NCBI GenBank assembly: GCA_030627475.1
Contig: DAOURZ010000075.1
Span: 1-6,756, forward strand
Length of the DNA stretch: 6,756 bases
DNA from: Deltaproteobacteria bacterium
GTDB lineage: Bacteria > Desulfobacterota > Desulfobacteria > Desulfobacterales > ETH-SRB1
Reading direction: 5' to 3'
Each line of letters begins with the position of its first letter. Within the stretch, counting starts at the first letter, position 1. Below the pieces are notes generated by a model. It was not told where the DNA came from and ran no database searches. It saw nothing but the letters and a program-made list of their open reading frames with translations. The translations under genes were made by a program, and so were the position numbers. This document shows positions 1 through 5,433 of the stretch, piece by piece.

Positions 1-2
1 GG

Positions 3-46
3 CCTCTGCGCCTCTGTGAGAAATTTATTCTTTGACTCCTGACTCC
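3..46. repeat. Short-period tandem repeats at the left edge
   Basis: Two separate tandem repeats lie downstream of larB. At 3-18 an 8-bp unit occurs twice, CCTCTGCG then CCTCTGTG; on the minus strand this reads CACAGAGG-CGCAGAGG and may continue past the window edge. At 33-46 the 7-bp unit TGACTCC occurs twice without a mismatch. No hairpin followed by a T-run is visible after the larB stop, so these 48 bases show no classical terminator. The units are seen directly; any role is unknown. Confidence 0.5.
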
Positions 47-48
47 CT

Positions 49-798
49 TCATACCCTGTTTATTGCAGAAGCCATGTATCCTGCTCCAAATCCATTGTCT
101 ATATTTACAACGGCAATATTCGAACTGCAACTGTTTAGCATGGCAAAAAGAGCAGTTAACCCGCCAAAGTTGACACCATATCCTATACTTGTTGGAACTG
201 CTATAACAGGGCTGTTAACCATACCTGCAATAACACTTGGAAGAGCCCCCTCCATTCCTGCAACAACTACAAGCACAGATGCTTTGTTTATCAATTTTTT
301 ATGATGAAACAATCTGTGTATGCCTGCAACGCCAACATCAAAAATTGATTCAACCTTGTTTCCCATATATTTTGCTGTAAGATATGCTTCTCTTGCAACA
401 GGTATATCTGATGTACCGGCTGAAATTACAACTATAGTGCCTTTGCCATGTATTGGTATTTCATGCTTTCTCCATACAACCATGTTGGCATCTTCACAAT
501 ATTCAACTTCAGGGAAGTGCGAGATCACTTTATCGGCATTATGCCTATTTATTCGCGTGATTAATATAATGTTTTCCTGAGATATCATTTTCCCCAGGAT
601 ACCAATAATCTGATCGGATGTTTTTCCCTGTCCGAATATAACTTCAGGAAATCCTTTGCGCAGTGAACGGTTATGATCTATATGTGCATAGGTTATATCT
701 TCAAACGATATATGCTTTAATTTTTCAGCGGCTTTTTTGACTGAAAGGTTGCCTGAAGCAACAGAATGAAGAAGTTTATTTAACGATTCTATGTTCAT
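49..798 (-). CDS. larB: LarB, nickel-pincer cofactor biosynthesis protein (NaAD carboxylase/hydrolase)
   Basis: LarB belongs to the AIR-carboxylase (PurE)-like family. It carboxylates the pyridinium ring of nicotinic acid adenine dinucleotide and releases AMP, giving the first intermediate of the nickel-pincer nucleotide used by lactate racemase and related enzymes. The 249-residue product shows the family signatures in order: an N-terminal helical segment, RKGFPEVIFGQGKT (47-60), SAGTSDIPVAREA (126-138), DVGVAGIHRL (154-163), VVAGMEGALPSV (178-189), VPTSIGYG (201-208) and MLNSC (220-224). Cys224 matches the cysteine that forms the transient substrate adduct in characterised LarB. An in-frame ATG at 861 would overlap the moaB stop (ATGA), but the extra 21 residues do not resemble the family and have no good ribosome site. 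The chosen ATG has AGGA 11 bases upstream and gives the usual family length. No larC or larE is present in the window. The function is confident; the exact start is less so. Confidence 0.9.
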   Translation of the reverse strand: MNIESLNKLLHSVASGNLSVKKAAEKLKHISFEDITYAHIDHNRSLRKGFPEVIFGQGKTSDQIIGILGKMISQENIILITRINRHNADKVISHFPEVEYCEDANMVVWRKHEIPIHGKGTIVVISAGTSDIPVAREAYLTAKYMGNKVESIFDVGVAGIHRLFHHKKLINKASVLVVVAGMEGALPSVIAGMVNSPVIAVPTSIGYGVNFGGLTALFAMLNSCSSNIAVVNIDNGFGAGYMASAINRV

Positions 799-857
799 GG
801 TATAAGAATTCCTGATTATATCGTTTTGCCGGAAATATACAGAAAGGAAGTTTAAAA

Positions 858-1361
858 TCATTCCATGACATGCTTAACAAGATGTCCCAGTTCAGGAAAG
901 ATAAGATGCTTGCATGCAAGTTTACAGGCTTTAAGACTGCCAGGCAGACAAAAAAGTATTGTTCTGTCTATTATTCCGGCAGTCGCGCGAGATAAAAGAG
1001 CAGCGGAATCAATTTTTTCAAAGCTTAGCTGGGCAAAAAGCGGCCCGAATGCTGTTAGCGCCTTTTCAAATAAAGGGAGTACCGCTTCAATAGTTACATC
1101 TTTGCTACTTATCCCGGTTCCTCCTGTCATTAATATAACCTGAGGTTCATGACTGGATATAACATCAAGTATTATTTCGGTTATGGCTTGTATTTCATCT
1201 TGTGTAATGTAGTGAAATATAACTTTGTGCCCTTCTTTTAAGGCTCTATTCTTTATCCAAAATCCGCTTTTATCCTCTTTCAGGGAGCGAGTGCTTGAAA
1301 CAGATATAATTCCAAGCCTGATTTTCCCGGGAGCGTTTTTTCTATGTTCAATTATGCTCAT
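858..1361 (-). CDS. moaB: MoaB/Mog-family molybdopterin-binding protein
   Basis: The 167-residue protein is a full-length member of the MoaB/MogA molybdopterin-binding fold, which handles or adenylylates molybdopterin during molybdenum cofactor synthesis in the cytoplasm. Visible signatures are LGIISVSSTRS near the N terminus (16-26), the loop GGTGISSKDVT (80-90) with Asp88 at the position of the family's conserved aspartate, SRATAG (124-129) and LPGS (139-142). The usual family segment GFGELF is AFGPLF here (104-109), and the usual EIG reads KID (116-118). The family glutamate is thus lost, so activity may differ from MogA-type adenylylation. The ATG overlaps the pyrR stop by four bases (ATGA), and no Shine-Dalgarno is obvious, so translational coupling to pyrR is likely. 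Some databases would call it MogA, but its length and lack of fusion fit MoaB better. Confidence 0.88.
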   Translation of the reverse strand: MSIIEHRKNAPGKIRLGIISVSSTRSLKEDKSGFWIKNRALKEGHKVIFHYITQDEIQAITEIILDVISSHEPQVILMTGGTGISSKDVTIEAVLPLFEKALTAFGPLFAQLSFEKIDSAALLSRATAGIIDRTILFCLPGSLKACKLACKHLIFPELGHLVKHVME

Positions 1362-1909
1362 GAGTTATCGGGTATGCACCTTTCTATGACAACAAGGTCC
1401 TGACCATCATGTTCGGCAAGTAAAACATTTACAGTTTCCGAACGTCTTGTTTTAATAGATTTTCCAACATAGTTGGCCTGAATTGGAAGTTCTCTGTGGC
1501 CTCTATCAACAAGCACCGCAAGTTCAATACGATCCGGCCTGCCAAAATCAATAATAGCATCCATAGCAGCTCTTATGGTTCGACCCGTAAAAAGCACATC
1601 ATCTATTAAAATAATTTGTTTTCCATCGACAGAAAAGGATATGTCTGTTGCCTGGACAATCGGATGGTGACTGATTCTGGTCCAGTCATCACGATACAAA
1701 GTTATATCAATATTACCTGTCGGTAGTTGAATGCCTTCAATGTCATTAATCCTGGACAGGATACGTTTCGCAATATAAACTCCTCTTGTATGAATGCCGA
1801 TAAGTGTGAGGTTTTCAGCACCTTTATGTACTTCAAGGATATTGTGACTAATTCTTGAAAGTACACGGTCTATATCAGATGCATCCAAAATTATATCGTG
1901 TTCGCTCAT
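1358..1909 (-). CDS. pyrR: PyrR, pyrimidine operon regulator / uracil phosphoribosyltransferase
   Basis: The protein has 183 residues, the normal PyrR length. It has the phosphoribosyltransferase fold with the PRPP-binding loop IILIDDVLFTGRT at 99-111. Other family signatures are GIHTRGVYIAKRI (38-50), DITLYRDDW (68-76) and VDRGHRELPIQANYVGK (134-150). In Gram-positive bacteria PyrR binds pyr mRNA in response to UMP and PRPP and also converts uracil to UMP; in some Proteobacteria it is mainly a relic or regulator. The start is well set: GGAG lies six bases before the ATG. It is the first gene of the minus-strand group and overlaps moaB by four bases. No pyr biosynthetic gene is nearby, so the target of regulation cannot be read from this window. 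Family assignment is firm; whether it regulates RNA here is inference. Confidence 0.93.
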   Translation of the reverse strand: MSEHDIILDASDIDRVLSRISHNILEVHKGAENLTLIGIHTRGVYIAKRILSRINDIEGIQLPTGNIDITLYRDDWTRISHHPIVQATDISFSVDGKQIILIDDVLFTGRTIRAAMDAIIDFGRPDRIELAVLVDRGHRELPIQANYVGKSIKTRRSETVNVLLAEHDGQDLVVIERCIPDNS

Positions 1910-1913
1910 TATT

Positions 1914-1919
1914 CTCTCC
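1914..1919 (-). promoter_or_regulatory. Ribosome binding site of pyrR
   Basis: GGAGAG on the minus strand lies four to six bases before the pyrR ATG and sets its start. It sits inside a CCNGNGAG-like core that resembles the central part of the PyrR RNA recognition site, which leaves open a feedback role. Confidence 0.75.
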
Positions 1920-2003
1920 GGTATATAGTATTCTTATGGACGAATTAATTTCCACAAATAAGCGCATTAAATTTGGAACAACGGAACCTCTTGTTTTTAT
2001 TCT

Positions 2004-2032
2004 TTGATTAACCGTTAATTGTAAACTATAAA
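2004..2032 (+). promoter_or_regulatory. Sigma70-like promoter of mobA
   Basis: TTGATT (2004-2009) and TATAAA (2027-2032) are separated by exactly 17 bases, matching the -35 and -10 consensus at four and five of six positions. Transcription would start near 2039-2040, giving a leader of about 23 bases before the mobA ATG. The spacer contains the 13-bp palindrome ATTAACcGTTAAT (2007-2019), a possible operator. The -10 box is formed at the junction of two units of the 7-bp repeat array. This is a prediction from sequence only. Confidence 0.5.
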
Positions 2033-2044
2033 TCGTAAACTGTT
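2010..2044. repeat. Degenerate 7-bp tandem array, five units
   Basis: The stretch divides without gaps into AACCGTT, AATTGTA, AACTATA, AATCGTA and AACTGTT. Every unit starts with AA and has pyrimidines at positions three and four in all cases; the common pattern is AAYYGTW, with only the third unit departing (AACTATA). It lies between the divergent genes pyrR and mobA and overlaps the predicted mobA promoter. The rest of the 1910-2062 intergenic region shows no ORF, RNA gene or strong hairpin. Confidence 0.6.
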
Positions 2045-2047
2045 CAA

Positions 2048-2053
2048 AGAGGT
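2048..2053 (+). promoter_or_regulatory. Ribosome binding site of mobA
   Basis: AGAGGT lies nine bases before the mobA ATG and supports that start. A second ATG at 2058 is out of frame with the gene. Confidence 0.6.
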
Positions 2054-2062
2054 CTTGATGCA

Positions 2063-2704
2063 ATGAAATTTCCCTGTACAGGCGTGATATTGGCAGGCGG
2101 ACAGAATAAGCGCTTTTCGGGCACTAACAAAGCGTTTATAAGTGTTGGCGGAAAGCGTATTCTGGATAGAACATATGAAATATTTGATTCTCTTTTTGAT
2201 GAGATTATCCTGGTTGCCAATAACCCGCTTAAATATCTTGAATGGGATGTGCATATTGTGTCTGATATATTCCCGTCTCGAAGTTCTTTAACGGGAATAC
2301 ATACAGGACTTTTTTTTACAAATAATTTTTATACATTTATTACGGCATGCGATATACCATTCCTGAAAAAAGAGCTGATTAAAACTGTTATTAATAATAT
2401 AGAAAAAGGAATTGACGTTGTTATACCGGAAACCTTAAATAGAATTGAACCGTTTTGTGCAGTATATTCAAAAAGATGTCTTAAGCCAGTTGAACATAAT
2501 CTGATGCAAAAAGAATTTAAGATCAAACGGTTCTTTAAAGAAGTAAGAGTCAAAAAGCTTCCTGAAAATGTTTTGCGTGAAAAGGATCCTGACCTGATTT
2601 CTTTTTTTAATATCAACAATCCTGATGATTTGGCCAGAGCAGAACGAATTATTTCCCATTCCCCTTGCTGTCTCCACCATCCAGACATTTCAACAACGGC
2701 CTGA
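2063..2704 (+). CDS. mobA: MobA, molybdenum cofactor guanylyltransferase
   Basis: MobA transfers GMP from GTP to the molybdenum cofactor, producing the guanine-dinucleotide form used by DMSO-reductase-family enzymes such as formate dehydrogenases. The 213-residue protein has the nucleotidyltransferase signature [18 protein letters not shown] (8-25) with Arg17 and Lys23, then [10 protein letters not shown] (74-83), the metal-site motif ACDIPF (95-100), PFCAVYSK (130-137) and the C-terminal family segment [14 protein letters not shown] (181-194). The family core ends about there. The remaining tail (about 196-213, including a Cys-Cys-Leu-His-His run) is encoded antisense to the end of the slipin gene and is probably not conserved. 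The gene stands alone on the plus strand, divergent from pyrR-moaB-larB, with its own predicted promoter. Family assignment is strong; preference for GTP over CTP is assumed from the MobA-like pattern. Confidence 0.9.
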   Translation: MKFPCTGVILAGGQNKRFSGTNKAFISVGGKRILDRTYEIFDSLFDEIILVANNPLKYLEWDVHIVSDIFPSRSSLTGIHTGLFFTNNFYTFITACDIPFLKKELIKTVINNIEKGIDVVIPETLNRIEPFCAVYSKRCLKPVEHNLMQKEFKIKRFFKEVRVKKLPENVLREKDPDLISFFNINNPDDLARAERIISHSPCCLHHPDISTTA

Positions 2705-3419
2705 AAAGATCTATGGGAAATGGAAAGATGACTGTCGAATTTTGCTCTGCAGACATCTCTCGCATTGTCTGGAGATATCTAAGCTGCAAAGCAATGGGCC
2801 TTTTTTCAATTATTTCCGCTGCATCAGCAAGTTTTGCGGATGCCTGATATTCGCCGTCAGCATTGATAATTTTCGCACGCCGTTCTCTCTCAGCCTCAGC
2901 CTGTTTGGCCATTGACCTCTGCATTTCCTGAGGCAGATCAATGTGTTTAAGCTCAACTGTCGCAACCTTTATTCCCCAGGGATCTGTGTGAGTATCAAGT
3001 ATTTCCTGTAATTGTGAATTTATTTTTTCCCTTGCAGATAAAAGTTCATCCAGCTCTGCCTGGCCACACACACTCCTTAAAGTTGTCTGTGCAAGTTGAG
3101 ACATCGCATAATTGTAGTTTTCAACCTCAACTATGGCTTTTGTCGGATCAATTACCCTGAAATAGATGACAGCATTCACCTTTACAGAAACATTATCCTT
3201 TGTAATAACGTCCTGGGGATCTACATCCATGGCCACAAGGCGCATGCTCACTTTTAGCATTTTATCAATAACCGGAATCAATATTATCAGCCCAGGTCCT
3301 TTTGCCTGTATAACACGCCCCAGCCTGAATACCACTCCGCGTTCATACTCATTCAAGATTCGTATTGCCGAGGTCAGAAAAAAGACAACAAACATTACTA
3401 TAGCAATTGCAGTAAACAT
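2649..3419 (-). CDS. Slipin (stomatin-like SPFH/band 7 membrane protein)
   Basis: The 256-residue protein is a prokaryotic stomatin homologue of the slipin type, anchored in the inner membrane, where such proteins form large oligomers and pair with NfeD proteases. An N-terminal hydrophobic segment (about 2-18) is followed by the SPFH/band 7 domain: [13 protein letters not shown] (23-35), [12 protein letters not shown] (41-52), [20 protein letters not shown] (70-89) and [20 protein letters not shown] (108-127). A charged, probably coiled-coil segment follows (about 163-206, including [15 protein letters not shown]), then the C-terminal [10 protein letters not shown] (228-237). The ATG is preceded by AAGGAG at a five-base spacing and lies 12 bases after the nfeD stop. 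The last 18 residues overlap mobA antisense. In archaea the NfeD partner cleaves the stomatin C-terminal hydrophobic region; here the matching region is around [12 protein letters not shown], by inference. Confidence 0.92.
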   Translation of the reverse strand: MFTAIAIVMFVVFFLTSAIRILNEYERGVVFRLGRVIQAKGPGLIILIPVIDKMLKVSMRLVAMDVDPQDVITKDNVSVKVNAVIYFRVIDPTKAIVEVENYNYAMSQLAQTTLRSVCGQAELDELLSAREKINSQLQEILDTHTDPWGIKVATVELKHIDLPQEMQRSMAKQAEAERERRAKIINADGEYQASAKLADAAEIIEKRPIALQLRYLQTMREMSAEQNSTVIFPFPIDLFRPLLKCLDGGDSKGNGK

Positions 3420-3424
3420 TTTAT

Positions 3425-3430
3425 CTCCTT
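3425..3430 (-). promoter_or_regulatory. Ribosome binding site of the slipin gene
   Basis: AAGGAG on the minus strand lies five bases before the slipin ATG, within the 12-base gap after nfeD. It is the strongest ribosome site in the window and suggests that slipin is translated efficiently relative to nfeD. Confidence 0.8.
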
Positions 3431-3431
3431 T

Positions 3432-4724
3432 TCAAACTTTCTGAAAAATTTTTACTTCTAAAACAAGATCAACAACTTTTACCACCCGAACCTTTGCACC
3501 CTGTACTATTATATCTTTTGAAATCGCATTCCACAGCTCCCCATGAACAAATACCTTGCCTTCGGGCTTAATATCCGTTTTCGCCACCCCGATCTCTCCG
3601 ACAAGTCCTTCTGCCCCGGTCTTTGGTTTGGAGAACTGTGCTTTAAAAACAATACTGGCAACTGTAACAAAAAAAGCTGAAACCATAACTGCCGTAGGCA
3701 CAAATACCGTCCATGATAACCTTAACCCGGAAACACTGTCTTCGAACAACATAAAAGAGCCTAATAGAAGTGAAACAATTCCTGCTATGCTAAGAAGGCC
3801 ATAACTTATAATCTTCATCTCCATTATAAACAGAACTACAGAAAGCATGATAAGAAGAAAGCCGGCATAGTTAACGGGAAGAGTCTGAAATGCAAAGAAA
3901 GCCAAAATTAACGAAATTGCCCCGATTACTCCCGGAAAGATAGCGCCCGGCTGAGACAGTTCAAAATAAAGTCCTGCCAGACCTATCATCATAAGGATAT
4001 ACGCAATGTTGGGATCGCTTATGGTTTTTAATATCTTTGTTCTTAAAGTTTCTTTTAGAATTATTTTGTTGGCATTATCAAGCTTTAAAATCCATTTGTC
4101 TTCTATTTTGCGACCGTTTATCTTGTTTATCAAATCATCCAGATCTGTTGCTATAATATCTATTACATTTTTTTTCAGTGCCTCGGTTTCAGTAATAGAA
4201 ACACTCTCACGTATAGCCTTTTCAACCCAGACAGCGTTTCTTCCACGCTTTTCAGCAACACTTTTCGCATGAGCAACCATATCGTTTATTACCTTTTCAG
4301 ACATGGTTCCTCCAATTTCTTTACCACCCGCACCTACCGGATGCGCGGCCCCGATATTTGTTCCGGGAGCCATGGCAGCAATATGTGCCGCCATGGTTAT
4401 CATAACACCTGCTGAGGCGGCTCTTGCCCCACCTGGAGAAACATAAATAACGACCGGCACCTTGCTCCCAAGTATAGCCATTACGATTTTTCTCATAGAT
4501 TCAGCAAGACCGCCAGGTGTATCAAGTTCAATAATAATGCAGGAAGCATTATCTTCCGATGCCTTTTGAATTCCGGCTGTTATATAATCAACCACGCCCG
4601 GATTTATAGAACTTGATATTTTGGCTATATAAATATCATTCTGATCCGAAAAACAGTTCTCGGGAGCAAATGACAGAAAAAACAAAAGAGCAACAATAGA
4701 AAATTTGCATTTTATAAAACGCAT
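3432..4724 (-). CDS. nfeD: Long-form NfeD, membrane-bound ClpP-class serine protease
   Basis: This is the long NfeD type: a ClpP-like serine protease domain, a membrane block and a C-terminal OB-fold domain. Numbering from the longer ATG at 4748, a signal peptide spans about 9-33 and the protease domain carries DTPGG (76-80), SPGGARAASAGV (104-115) with catalytic Ser112, and Lys162 in AHAKSVAEKRGRN as the expected dyad partner. About four or five membrane segments lie at 247-368, and the OB domain at 376-438 begins near GAEGLVGEIGVAK. Known archaeal relatives cleave stomatin, and the slipin gene follows 12 bases downstream, so a membrane quality-control pair is inferred. The start at 4724 is preferred: it begins the signal peptide directly and has GGGGAG 11 bases upstream. 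The ATG at 4748 overlaps udg by 17 bases, lacks a ribosome site and adds a poor RWGVDEE prefix. That choice is moderately supported. Confidence 0.92.
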   Translation of the reverse strand: MRFIKCKFSIVALLFFLSFAPENCFSDQNDIYIAKISSSINPGVVDYITAGIQKASEDNASCIIIELDTPGGLAESMRKIVMAILGSKVPVVIYVSPGGARAASAGVMITMAAHIAAMAPGTNIGAAHPVGAGGKEIGGTMSEKVINDMVAHAKSVAEKRGRNAVWVEKAIRESVSITETEALKKNVIDIIATDLDDLINKINGRKIEDKWILKLDNANKIILKETLRTKILKTISDPNIAYILMMIGLAGLYFELSQPGAIFPGVIGAISLILAFFAFQTLPVNYAGFLLIMLSVVLFIMEMKIISYGLLSIAGIVSLLLGSFMLFEDSVSGLRLSWTVFVPTAVMVSAFFVTVASIVFKAQFSKPKTGAEGLVGEIGVAKTDIKPEGKVFVHGELWNAISKDIIVQGAKVRVVKVVDLVLEVKIFQKV

Positions 4725-4731
4725 TTCTTCA

Positions 4732-5433
4732 TCAACTCCCCATCTCATTCATTAAAATTTTCATATCTTCCCAGACATCACGTTTTTTATCAGGATTTCT
4801 AAGAAGATACGCTGGATGATAGGTAGGTAACACCCTTATACCCCTGTATTTATGAAAATTACCCCTGAGCCTCGAAATGGGTTCTTTTGTTTCCAGAAGT
4901 GTTTGAGCTGCAAAAGCTCCAAGTGCGCAAATAAAATCAGGCTTTAATACCGATATTTGACGCTGTAAAAAAGGTGAACAGGCAAGTATCTCGTCAGGCA
5001 AAGGATTTCTGTTACCCGGTGGACGGCATTTTATGATATTGCAGATATAAATCTGCTCTCTTGTTAATTTTATAGCCTGAATTATCCTGGTCAAAAGCTG
5101 ACCCGCAGCGCCGACAAAAGGCCTGCCTTGTTGGTCTTCTTCATAGCCAGGCGCTTCACCAACAAATACAAGCTTTGCACTATGATTGCCCTCACCAAAA
5201 ACAATATTTCCACGATCGTCACAAAGCCTGCATCGGCGGCAGTCGCCCAAATCTATCCGGATTGATTCCAGTGTCTCAGGCAAAGAGATTCCTTTGTTTC
5301 CCCAGCTTTTAACAATATCAAGGCTTTTTTTTGAGCAATCAAATCCCCGACACCCAGATGCCGATAGAAATCCAAGATGGTCTTTAATTTCCTCAATTGC
5401 TGAATTAAAACCTTTAATATTCACTTTTTTCAC
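4732..5433 (-). CDS. Family-4 uracil-DNA glycosylase with iron-sulfur cluster (UDGa)
   Basis: The enzyme removes uracil from DNA to start base-excision repair of deaminated cytosine. The 233-residue protein shows the family-4 pattern: CRRCRL (65-70), VFGEG (78-82), GEAPGYEEDQQGRPFVGAAG (92-111), NIIKCRPPGNRNP (132-144), C152 in ACSPFL, ALGAFAAQTLL (169-179) and the motif LPTYHPAYLLRNPDKK (202-217). C65, C68, C136 and C152 are the expected four 4Fe-4S ligands; C71 is an additional nearby cysteine. The N-terminal extension of about 55 residues is common in this family but here includes two further cysteines (C28, C33). The start is GTG and overlaps the coaBC stop as GTGA, with only a weak GGGA upstream, so coupling to coaBC is likely. 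Automated annotation sometimes calls such proteins phage SPO1 DNA polymerase-related. Confidence 0.93.
   Translation of the reverse strand: MKKVNIKGFNSAIEEIKDHLGFLSASGCRGFDCSKKSLDIVKSWGNKGISLPETLESIRIDLGDCRRCRLCDDRGNIVFGEGNHSAKLVFVGEAPGYEEDQQGRPFVGAAGQLLTRIIQAIKLTREQIYICNIIKCRPPGNRNPLPDEILACSPFLQRQISVLKPDFICALGAFAAQTLLETKEPISRLRGNFHKYRGIRVLPTYHPAYLLRNPDKKRDVWEDMKILMNEMGS

Noticed and set aside
32..580. Plus-strand open frames opposite larB
   Set aside because: They mirror the GC pattern of larB codons, and larB motifs are unambiguous on the other strand.
1950..1978. Imperfect hairpin (TTCCA...TGGAA) in the pyrR leader as a possible attenuator
   Set aside because: Only five continuous base pairs form with a large loop and no T-run, too weak to call.
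1875..2254. Two short minus-strand open frames across the pyrR/mobA intergenic region
   Set aside because: They run through the repeat array and the mobA start, show no family signature, and conflict with the strong pyrR start at 1909.
2329..2688. Minus-strand 119-codon open frame within mobA
   Set aside because: It is antisense to conserved MobA motifs and is explained as a shadow of that reading frame.
2749..2780. Inverted sequence CAGACA...TGTCTG considered as a terminator for mobA
   Set aside because: It has a short stem, a ten-base loop and no T-run, and lies inside the conserved slipin coding sequence.
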